From a bacterium (lineage in GTDB: Bacteria; Spirochaetota; Spirochaetia; Treponematales; Rectinemataceae): a DNA stretch of 8,584 nt. Below, piece by piece: positions 1 through 6,071 of this stretch (positions within the stretch are counted from its first letter, which is position 1; every line of letters begins with the position of its first letter). The notes below the pieces were generated by a model. It was not told the DNA's origin. It ran no database searches and saw only the letters and a list, made by a program, of their open reading frames with translations. A program made the position numbers and the translations under genes. The stretch lies in assembly GCA_021813065.1 (NCBI GenBank), contig JAKALZ010000064.1, positions 1 to 8,584 on the forward strand, in the 5' to 3' direction.

Positions 1-1
1 C

Positions 2-1222
2 CCCGAGGTGGGCATCCACCCCGAGTTTCTCTATCAAGCGAACAAGTACCGGGCTGGAACCTACTCCACGGGCATCCGCCGCGCGCTCGAGATGCGCGAG
101 CACCTCAAGACTATCCTCGACAAATACCGCGACGAAGACCACAAGATTCAGGGTGAGTGGTGGCCCGTCTCGGTGTTCTGCTCGAACTGCGAAAAGGATA
201 CGACGGAGATCGACGGTTGGGACGGCGATTGGGGCCTCTCCTATCACTGCGATTCCTGCGGCCACAAGGAGACGGGCGATATCCGCACGATGCGCGGGGT
301 CAAGCTTGTCTGGCGCGTGGACTGGCCGATGCGCTGGGAATTCGAGAAGGTGAACTTCGAGCCAGCAGGAAAGGACCACCACTCGCAGGGCGGCTCCTTC
401 GATACCTCGAAGCATGTGGTCGAGGATGTCTATGGCCGCAAGCCGCCGGTCACCTTCCGCTACGACTTCATCGGCATCAAGGGAAGCCCTGGCAAGATGT
501 CGTCGTCGAAGGGCAAGGTAGTGGACCTCTACGATCTATTGCGTGTGTATCAGCCTGAGATTGTTCGGTATCTCTTCGCTGGGACGAGGCCGAACACCGA
601 GTTCGTCATCAGCTTCGACCTTGATGTCATCAAGATCTACGAAGACTACGACCGCACCGAGCGGATCTACTGGGGGGTCGACACGGCGAAAAACGAGGAC
701 ATCGCGGCATTGGAGCGGCGCATCTACGAGCTATCGCAAGTTGACAGCGTGCCTGCGGAGATGCCCTATCAGATTCCCTTCCGCCACCTCTGCAATATGC
801 TCCAGATTCATCTGGGGAACATCGATGCGGTAATTAGGTCGCTGCCCGATCTCAAGCCCTCGCAGGAGGGGCGTGTACGCGCGAGAGCGAAATGCGCCTG
901 GTACTGGATCACCGAGTGCGCGCCCGAGGATTTCAAGTTTGCGCTGCGCGAGCCCGGAACTGTCGCTGAGCTCACTGAGGTTGAGATCGCGGCGCTGGTC
1001 CGATTGCGCGATGAGATTGTCGTGAAGCTCGATTCCTTCGAAACCGAGACCGCGCTCGCCGAGGCGATCTACGCGGTGGCACAGTCGAGCGGTATCGAGC
1101 CAAAACAGCTTTTCAGAGCTGCCTACCAAGCGCTGATCGCCAAAGACCAGGGGCCGAGGCTCGCTGGTTTTCTGAACGCCATCGGGGCCGACAAGGTGCT
1201 CGCGATTCTGAAAGTATACTGA
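2..1222 (+). CDS. lysS: Class I lysyl-tRNA synthetase, C-terminal part (5' end outside window)
   Basis: Attaches lysine to tRNA-Lys in the cytoplasm using ATP. The frame is already open at base 2, so the N-terminus is missing. About 406 residues are present; class I LysRS proteins are usually a little over 500, so the Rossmann HIGH motif lies upstream. Numbering from the GTG codon at 8, I see a metal-site-like double CxxC (C58/C61 and C81/C84), the GKDHHSQGGSFDTS segment near 121-134, and the class I signature KMSSSKG at 163-169. A helical region follows that resembles the anticodon-binding helical cage. These mark the archaeal-type class I enzyme (sometimes called lysK), not the common bacterial class II LysS. 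The stop TGA at 1220-1222 is intact and the gene converges on the peptidase gene. Identity is firm; only the true start is unseen. Confidence 0.95.
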   Translation, partial: PEVGIHPEFLYQANKYRAGTYSTGIRRALEMREHLKTILDKYRDEDHKIQGEWWPVSVFCSNCEKDTTEIDGWDGDWGLSYHCDSCGHKETGDIRTMRGVKLVWRVDWPMRWEFEKVNFEPAGKDHHSQGGSFDTSKHVVEDVYGRKPPVTFRYDFIGIKGSPGKMSSSKGKVVDLYDLLRVYQPEIVRYLFAGTRPNTEFVISFDLDVIKIYEDYDRTERIYWGVDTAKNEDIAALERRIYELSQVDSVPAEMPYQIPFRHLCNMLQIHLGNIDAVIRSLPDLKPSQEGRVRARAKCAWYWITECAPEDFKFALREPGTVAELTEVEIAALVRLRDEIVVKLDSFETETALAEAIYAVAQSSGIEPKQLFRAAYQALIAKDQGPRLAGFLNAIGADKVLAILKVY

Positions 1223-1227
1223 ACCAA

Positions 1228-1274
1228 CGCGCAGGGAGAGCCTTTCGCCTGCGGGCGCACAGAGCCGCGCCCGC
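1228..1274. terminator. GC-rich stem-loops in the convergent gap (possible bidirectional terminator)
   Basis: Just after the lysS stop, GCGGGCGC (1251-1258) can pair perfectly with GCGCCCGC (1267-1274) across an 8-nt loop. A competing stem pairs CGCAGG (1230-1235) with CCTGCG (1248-1253) across a 12-nt loop. The position between two convergent genes suits a terminator for both strands. Neither side has a clear U-tract, so intrinsic termination is an inference. Confidence 0.35.
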
Positions 1275-1291
1275 GCTTGCCCCGCATTGCA

Positions 1292-3103
1292 TTACTTCGC
1301 CTGCTGCTCGAGAAATTCTACCTCGCGTTTAAGCGGGCGCATTGCGCCTCTCCAGAATTCCGGCGCTTCGATGTCGAAACCCGCGCGCCTCGCCACTTCT
1401 ACCGCGGGAAGCGAGCCGGTGAGTCTCAGAAGCTCGCGGTAGCGTGAGGCGAATGCGGCTCCCTGTTCCTCGTAAAGGCTGTAGAGGCCGAGCCCAAACA
1501 GCAGCCCGAACGCGTAGGGGAAGTTGTAGAACGATAGCCCTGGAATATAGTAGTGACCCTTCACCGCCCACATGTAGGGGTGCCGCTCGTCCTCGCGCAC
1601 CGCGTCGCCATACGTCTTCGACTGGGCATCGAGCATGAGCTCGCAGAGGCGCGCGGCGGTGATTTCGCCCTTTTTTCGCTCTTCGAAAACCGTGCGCTCG
1701 AAGTAGAAGCGCGAGAGAATGTCCACGATGACCTGGCAGGAATCCTGAAGGTGGAGCTCGACGAGGGGAAGTTTCGCCTCGGGGTCGAGTCCCTCCATCG
1801 CCGCGTTCGACACGAGTGTCTCGGAGAAGATCGAAGCGGTTTCGGCAAGGGTCATGGGGTACTGCGAGAGGAGCATGGGCATATCCTTGATCGTCTCGTA
1901 GTGCCAGGCATGGCCGAGCTCGTGCGCGATGGTGATGAGCGCGGAGTAGCTCCCATCGAAGTTGCAAAGCACGCGCGGCTGTCTCGCGGCGGGAAAATGC
2001 GTGCAGAACGCGCCGCCCACTTTGCCTTCGCGCGGGCGCGCATCGATCCACGCGCTGTCGAAGGCGCGATCGGCGAAACGAGCCATGGCGGGATCGAAAG
2101 TGCCAAACTGCTTCACGATGAAGGCCTTGGCGGCGCTCCAATCGAAGGTCGGCATCGCGGTGTTCTCGCTCTGGAGAGGGGCGAAAATGTCGTAGAATGA
2201 GAGTTTCTCAAGTGCCATGAGGCGCGCCTTCGCGCGCAGGTAGCGGCGCCACATCGGCAGCGAATCTTCCATCGCGCCCACAAGGGCGTCGAGGGCAGCC
2301 GGAGAGATTCGAGCCTGCGCGAGGGATGCATCGAGCGCGCTCGCCCAACCGCGACGACTGTTCAAGGTCGCGACCGTGCCCTTCACCCCGTTGAGCGCGG
2401 CGGCGACAGGAAGTTCGTAATTCTTCCAGACGCCGAGTTCGAGGCGGTACGCGCGCTGGCGCACGGCACGATCCGCGTCGTAGGCAAGGTTGCGTAGCTC
2501 GACCATTGTCTTGCGTTCGCCTGTCGTATCGTCCCACAGCGCGCTCGAATTCGCGAGCACCGACTCCTGGAGGCGTGACCACGCATCGGCGCCCGCGCGA
2601 CTCAAGTCCGCCGCCAAGTCCTCGAGTTCGGCTGACATCTGGTGTTTCTGCAGCGCGATCGCCTCCTCGAGTACGAACGCGTAGTCGGCAAAGCGAGGAT
2701 CTTCCGCGACCGCTCGTCGCGCCGCAGGCTCGTTCGCCGCGAGAAGGTTGCGGAAAAGCACGCGGACTGTCGCCTCGGGTACGAGCAACTCCTCAACTTT
2801 ATTGAGCTCAGACAGCACTTCCGCGCTCGCGGTGTTCGTGCTGAAGCGCGCGTAGGCGTACGCGGAAAGCGTGTCGGCCTTCGTTTCCAGACGATCGAGC
2901 TTCCCGAGAAGCGCGAAGAGCCAATCGGAGAATTGGAGTGGCTCGCGAGGAGCGGCAGTCACCGCGAGCTCAACCTTGAGGTTTTGAAGCGCGTCCGCGA
3001 CATCTATTTTCGCGCGAGCGTATTCCTCGGAAGAAAACCCAGGATAAACCGCGTCGAGATTCCACTCGGGGATATCGTGCCGCATCTTCGTTTTTTCATT
3101 CAT
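1292..3103 (-). CDS. pepF: M3-family zinc oligoendopeptidase (PepF-like)
   Basis: Predicted cytoplasmic zinc metallopeptidase that cleaves short peptides in peptide turnover. With ATG at 3103 the product is 603 residues, the usual size for oligoendopeptidase F. The N-terminal half is helical, matching the PepF N-terminal region (family knowledge). The M3 catalytic core follows, with zinc motif HELGH at residues 394-398 (TIAHELGHAWHYE context) and the downstream Glu ligand in an AETAS segment at about residue 421. No signal peptide is seen. An in-frame TTG at 3136 would add 11 residues, but ATG 3103 is preferred because AAGGAA sits 7 nt before it. The gene lies 170 bp downstream of ndk on the same strand with a hairpin between them, so it may have its own promoter. 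The family call is firm; the pepF symbol is by similarity and substrate preference is unknown. Confidence 0.92.
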   Translation of the reverse strand: MNEKTKMRHDIPEWNLDAVYPGFSSEEYARAKIDVADALQNLKVELAVTAAPREPLQFSDWLFALLGKLDRLETKADTLSAYAYARFSTNTASAEVLSELNKVEELLVPEATVRVLFRNLLAANEPAARRAVAEDPRFADYAFVLEEAIALQKHQMSAELEDLAADLSRAGADAWSRLQESVLANSSALWDDTTGERKTMVELRNLAYDADRAVRQRAYRLELGVWKNYELPVAAALNGVKGTVATLNSRRGWASALDASLAQARISPAALDALVGAMEDSLPMWRRYLRAKARLMALEKLSFYDIFAPLQSENTAMPTFDWSAAKAFIVKQFGTFDPAMARFADRAFDSAWIDARPREGKVGGAFCTHFPAARQPRVLCNFDGSYSALITIAHELGHAWHYETIKDMPMLLSQYPMTLAETASIFSETLVSNAAMEGLDPEAKLPLVELHLQDSCQVIVDILSRFYFERTVFEERKKGEITAARLCELMLDAQSKTYGDAVREDERHPYMWAVKGHYYIPGLSFYNFPYAFGLLFGLGLYSLYEEQGAAFASRYRELLRLTGSLPAVEVARRAGFDIEAPEFWRGAMRPLKREVEFLEQQAK

Positions 3104-3110
3104 TTCTTTC

Positions 3111-3116
3111 TTCCTT
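3111..3116 (-). promoter_or_regulatory. Ribosome binding site that sets the pepF start
   Basis: The minus strand reads AAGGAA here, 7 nt before the ATG whose first base is 3103. This supports that ATG over the upstream in-frame TTG at 3136, for which no comparable site is seen. Confidence 0.6.
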
Positions 3117-3245
3117 TTTTGCCATGATGTGGGCAATGATCGTGAGCCGCTATCAAGCGATCCGGGCCGGATGGTTGCGCGTGGCGCGTGCGTCGCGCGA
3201 CCTGGCGCGCGAACATCGGCACGCCGCGGAACTCGGTCGAAATGC

Positions 3246-3263
3246 GCGCCGGACGCCGGGCGC
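3246..3263 (-). terminator. GC hairpin just downstream of ndk
   Basis: On the minus strand, about 10 nt past the ndk stop, GCGCC and GGCGC arms pair. Two more G-C pairs close a 3-nt loop with one bulged base. The position suits a terminator or attenuator between ndk and the peptidase gene. Only a short T-run (ATTT) follows, so intrinsic termination would be weak. Confidence 0.3.
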
Positions 3264-3273
3264 TATATTCCGC

Positions 3274-3723
3274 TCAGATCCAGCCTGAGTTGCCATCATT
3301 CCAGCTCAACAGCTCTTCAGGCTTGAAAAAGAGACCGATTTCGCGCGAGGCCGCCTCAGGCGAGTCCGAGGCATGAATGATGTTCACATTCGTGTGCATC
3401 GCGTAATCTCCGCGAATCGTACCAGGCGCGGCTTCGAGCGGTTTCGTCGACCCGGCCAGGAGCCTCAGTATCTTGATCGCTTGATCGCCCTCGAGGACCA
3501 TCGCCACAATCGGCCCCGAGGTGATGTAGTCGACGAGTTCGCCGAAGAACGGCTTCTCTCTATGCTCCGCGTAGTGGGTTTCCGCGAGCTCGCGCGAAAT
3601 GCGCATGATTTTCATTCCAACAATGTCAAAACCCTTTTGCTCAAGGCGTGTGATAATCTCTCCCGCGATGCGTCGGGAGAGTACGCCCGGTTTGAGCATC
3701 GCGTAAGTCCGCTCGATCGCCAT
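3274..3723 (-). CDS. ndk: Nucleoside diphosphate kinase
   Basis: Transfers the gamma phosphate of ATP to other nucleoside diphosphates through a phosphohistidine, balancing NTP and dNTP pools in the cytoplasm. The product is 149 residues, a normal length. The canonical active-site set is present at the standard numbering: K11, Y51, F59, R87, T93, R104, N114 and the phosphorylated H117 in NIIHASD. The start at 3723 is well supported by a GGAGGT Shine-Dalgarno 7 nt upstream. The C-terminus runs somewhat past that of short bacterial Ndk proteins (ending GNSGWI), a minor lineage difference. It is divergent from the DUF6765-like gene, with about 90 bp between starts, and lies upstream of the peptidase gene on the same strand. 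No feature suggests loss of activity. Confidence 0.97.
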   Translation of the reverse strand: MAIERTYAMLKPGVLSRRIAGEIITRLEQKGFDIVGMKIMRISRELAETHYAEHREKPFFGELVDYITSGPIVAMVLEGDQAIKILRLLAGSTKPLEAAPGTIRGDYAMHTNVNIIHASDSPEAASREIGLFFKPEELLSWNDGNSGWI

Positions 3724-3730
3724 TCAGTGC

Positions 3731-3736
3731 ACCTCC
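3731..3736 (-). promoter_or_regulatory. Strong ribosome binding site for ndk
   Basis: The minus strand carries GGAGGT here, 7 nt before the ndk ATG at 3723. It is the best Shine-Dalgarno match in the window, in keeping with a highly expressed housekeeping gene. Confidence 0.7.
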
Positions 3737-3814
3737 ATGTGTGATCTACCTTAGCACGATTTCTGAGATTTGCCCACCTCCGACGCGGTCTTGATCAATG
3801 TCTTCAGGGCATTC

Positions 3815-5011
3815 ATGATAGGATGGATGAATAGGGAATTTCATTACTACGTGATCTGGTACCTCGCCAGCAAGGCTGGTTTTTCGGTGGATGAGTCCTC
3901 CGCGATCGCGATATCGAGCCAGATGGTAGACGATGCCAAACTCCCGTGGAGCATCGAACCGATAGGGCCGGTCTCTCGCGTGGCGTCCCGTCGAGCGCGT
4001 GGCGATGCGCATCTCTTAGAGGTCTCACCTCTTACAGAGGTCTCACCTCTTACAGAGGTCTCACCTCTTACAGAGGTCTCACCTCTTACAGAGGTCTCAC
4101 CTCTTACAGAGGTCTCACCTCTTACAGAGGTCTCACCTCTTACAGAGGTGACACAGAACTATGTGTTTTGGGATCAGAATATCGCGAAGGATGTCTATCT
4201 TCCCTTTCATTTCATTCCAGGCGACCCAGAGGTCTGCGCGGCGGCTCGCGCCGATGGTAAGCTTGAACCGCTCGCGGTGAGCCCCGACAGCGACAACGCG
4301 CGGTCTCTCCTCATCGAAGCGCTCGGCACTTCAAATATGTATCGAATCGGGATCGCGCTCCACGCGTACGCCGATACCTGGGCGCACCAGAACTTCACCG
4401 GGACTCAGGATAATTTCAACGCGCTTGAGCCAAATAGCCGGATGGCGTCGGTAAAATTGGCAGCTTCCTTGCTCCCTTCGGTGGGGCACTTGCAGGCGGG
4501 AACGACTCCCGATCTTCCCCAAGCGCACTGGTACGACTCTCGATTGAAGCCCGCGCACGCGCGCATCGACAATTCCTTACGTTTTCTCGACGCGGCCCGA
4601 ATGATCTATCGCTTTCTCCGAACCTCGCGCCGGACCTCCTTTGACGATGAGGCATTCGTGCTTGATCCTCTGCGGGAATTATGGGCGAGCCGAAAAACCT
4701 CAGGCCACGACGATCTCGCGGTCGCCAGCGATTATGTGATATATTTCGATGTACCTTCCTATGACCAGAACAGTCTAACGGCAGCTATCGGAGCGAAGGA
4801 ATACAGTACAGGCGACATGCTTAAAACCATCTCCTCGGAGGGATTTTCCGGCGAATGGCGGGCTTCTCCGCTTCACGGCCCGATGGTTCGAGGGGTTATT
4901 CCGGTTTCGAAGTACCACGGTTCGTCTTTTGAGGAGTGGAATCGAGCGGCGCGCGCACACCGCGACGCATTCAATTCTCTGATGCGTAAGAAAGGAATAC
5001 AAATTCTATGA
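3815..5011 (+). CDS. DUF6765-like protein with putative metal site, interrupted by an 18-bp tandem array
   Basis: Function unknown; I assign it to the DUF6765 family from memory of its motifs. From ATG 3815 it is 398 residues. Visible motifs are NREFHYY at 6-12, a SSQMVDDA segment near 34-41, PFHFIPG around 130-136, and HAYADTWAHQNFTG with an HxxxDxxxH pattern at H183, D187 and H191. Such His/Asp patterns recall the zinc phospholipase C/S1-P1 nuclease fold, so a hydrolytic metal enzyme is possible (inference). No signal peptide is visible. Residues 69-112 are seven EVSPLT repeats plus a final EV, lying between VDDA and PFHFIPG, probably in a surface loop. ATG 3815 has CAGGG 5 nt upstream; ATG 3827 is an in-frame alternative, and a frame-open TTG at 3770 seems unlikely. 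The stop overlaps the next gene's start as ATGA, suggesting a two-gene operon. Confidence 0.75.
   Translation: MIGWMNREFHYYVIWYLASKAGFSVDESSAIAISSQMVDDAKLPWSIEPIGPVSRVASRRARGDAHLLEVSPLTEVSPLTEVSPLTEVSPLTEVSPLTEVSPLTEVSPLTEVTQNYVFWDQNIAKDVYLPFHFIPGDPEVCAAARADGKLEPLAVSPDSDNARSLLIEALGTSNMYRIGIALHAYADTWAHQNFTGTQDNFNALEPNSRMASVKLAASLLPSVGHLQAGTTPDLPQAHWYDSRLKPAHARIDNSLRFLDAARMIYRFLRTSRRTSFDDEAFVLDPLRELWASRKTSGHDDLAVASDYVIYFDVPSYDQNSLTAAIGAKEYSTGDMLKTISSEGFSGEWRASPLHGPMVRGVIPVSKYHGSSFEEWNRAARAHRDAFNSLMRKKGIQIL
4018..4149 (+). repeat. Perfect 18-bp tandem array of alternating inverted hexamers (7.3 copies)
   Basis: The array can be written as AGAGGT-ctc-ACCTCT-tac repeated seven times with no mismatch, ending in an eighth AGAGGT. 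AGAGGT and ACCTCT are reverse complements, so every neighbouring pair of arms can form a 6-bp hairpin with a 3-nt loop. The unit is six codons, so gain or loss of copies keeps the DUF6765-like frame and changes the number of EVSPLT peptides. Just upstream, a degenerate CATCTCTTAGAGG resembles the CACCTCTTACAGAGG of the array and may be the seed. Sequence identity between copies implies recent expansion. Confidence 0.97.
4991..4996 (+). promoter_or_regulatory. Ribosome binding site for the downstream lipoprotein gene
   Basis: AAAGGA inside the 3' end of the DUF6765-like gene lies 11 nt before ATG 5008. The spacing is slightly long but usable. Together with the ATGA stop/start overlap it supports ATG 5008 as the start. 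Confidence 0.45.
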
Positions 5012-6063
5012 TCTTCCGTTTGCAATGGAAAAAAATCACCGCACTGAGCGATTTCAAATTCGCGCGCACCGCGCGCGGACACGCGGGCGCGCGCGCGCGC
5101 CTGGGGCTCCTCGCGGCGGTTTCGGCGGCGCTTGCTCTCGCGGTCTCCTGCGCCTCGGTGCCGCGCGAAGCGGCGATCGCGGGGCTCTTTAACCACTTCG
5201 AGAAAACCCCTCAGGTCCTTATCCGCGCAAAGGGCGCCTTCTTGCGCGATATGGCGGCGTCCTTCGACGACTCGACCATCACCGCCCTCGCCTCGATCGC
5301 GGCCGATCAACAGCCGGTGAACATTCAGCCCATCGACAGGGACAGACTCGATAAAACGCTCTCACGAGCGGATGTCGCGGGTATCGGCATTTCATTGGAA
5401 AATAAGGCGAATCCAGCCATCGAGGCGGTATTCGCGGGCGATTTCCCCGGTTTCTTAACCTCGATCTCCTTCTTCTTCGACGATAACTGGAACAGGATCC
5501 CCGGCGGGTACGCGGCGCGATCTGGCAAGCTTTACATGCGTGATCCCTCGGGGGGAACAATCCACTTCGCGACATGGGCACCTCAGACGCCCCCGACGCT
5601 CTCGGCTTCTGCCGCCGCGATCGCGGACCGCGCCGGCATGCAGCGCGGCGAAAACGATCTCAGCGTGTATCTCGACGCAAAATCGGCGCTCATCGCGCAG
5701 TTGCCTCTCCTCGACGGCGTTATGCTCCCCTTCGATGGCATCATGCTGCGCGCGGATCGCGACCCCAGGTCTCCCTCACGCGGGAGCCCCAATGCCCTCT
5801 ATAGCGCGCGCTTTGAAATCCAGATGAAGGACGAGCAGTCAGCGAAGACCTACAAGCCCATCATGCGTTTCATGTGGGTGCTGCTCTCGAGCAAATTAAC
5901 TGAATATGGCGTTCCGCTCTCGCCAGACGCGACGATCGACCAGAGTGGGGCAGTGTTCGCCACGCAGCCCATCGCGATGACCGCGCGGCAGATGGTGGAG
6001 GCGATCCTCTCGGTCTCTAACATGAGCGCTCTAGGCATCGCGCCCAAAACAGTGCTCAATTGA
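5008..6063 (+). CDS. Unrecognised putative lipoprotein
   Basis: I do not recognise this 351-residue protein. The N-terminus has an unusually long charged region (about 30 residues, Arg-rich), then a hydrophobic stretch (RLGLLAAVSAALALAVSC) ending at Cys48. LAVSC is a loose lipobox, acceptable in spirochaetes, so it is probably a membrane-anchored lipoprotein. The mature part has no motif I can name. It mixes helical and beta-like segments, with an aromatic SISFFFDDNW stretch and a conserved-looking GGYAARSGKLYMRDPSGG segment. The start is set by the ATGA overlap with the preceding gene; TTG at 5020 is an alternative, and the long n-region hints that translation could begin later. Co-transcription with the DUF6765-like gene suggests a linked role. 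It ends 8 bp from the convergent hydrolase gene. Confidence 0.8.
   Translation: MIFRLQWKKITALSDFKFARTARGHAGARARLGLLAAVSAALALAVSCASVPREAAIAGLFNHFEKTPQVLIRAKGAFLRDMAASFDDSTITALASIAADQQPVNIQPIDRDRLDKTLSRADVAGIGISLENKANPAIEAVFAGDFPGFLTSISFFFDDNWNRIPGGYAARSGKLYMRDPSGGTIHFATWAPQTPPTLSASAAAIADRAGMQRGENDLSVYLDAKSALIAQLPLLDGVMLPFDGIMLRADRDPRSPSRGSPNALYSARFEIQMKDEQSAKTYKPIMRFMWVLLSSKLTEYGVPLSPDATIDQSGAVFATQPIAMTARQMVEAILSVSNMSALGIAPKTVLN
5056..5103 (+). repeat. CpG-rich alternating GC tract in the lipoprotein signal region
   Basis: This stretch is dominated by CGCG runs, including a run of alternating GC at about 5087-5101. It encodes the Arg/Ala-rich n-region before the hydrophobic signal segment. 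It is simple-sequence-like and prone to slippage or sequencing error, which makes the exact N-terminus of this gene less certain. Confidence 0.6.
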
Positions 6064-6071
6064 GTTCGGTC

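Noticed and set aside
1553..2200. Long plus-strand ORF of 215 residues opposite the peptidase gene
   Set aside because: It is the antisense shadow of a clear M3 peptidase with an intact HELGH motif, and it has no recognisable motifs or ribosome binding site.
3100..3216. Minus-strand 38-residue ORF whose TGA overlaps the pepF ATG, resembling a leader peptide
   Set aside because: The composition (HDHCPHHGKKGRKK end) looks like chance translation of the Shine-Dalgarno region, and there is no clear ribosome binding site or attenuator structure tied to it.
3124..3288. Small plus-strand ORF (54 residues from ATG 3124, or 50 from ATG 3136; ends FRSDPA) between pepF and ndk, with GC-ending codons
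   Set aside because: No Shine-Dalgarno is seen before either ATG, it is Arg/Ala-rich as expected from GC-rich non-coding DNA, and it overlaps the ndk 3' end in antisense.
3724..3814. Sigma70-type promoters in the divergent ndk/DUF6765 gap, for example TTGATC at 3791
   Set aside because: No pair of -35 and -10 boxes with acceptable spacing could be matched on either strand. A promoter must exist there but I cannot place it.
4018..4149. CRISPR array
   Set aside because: The units are directly abutting 18-bp copies with no unique spacers, they lie inside an open coding frame, and no cas gene is nearby.
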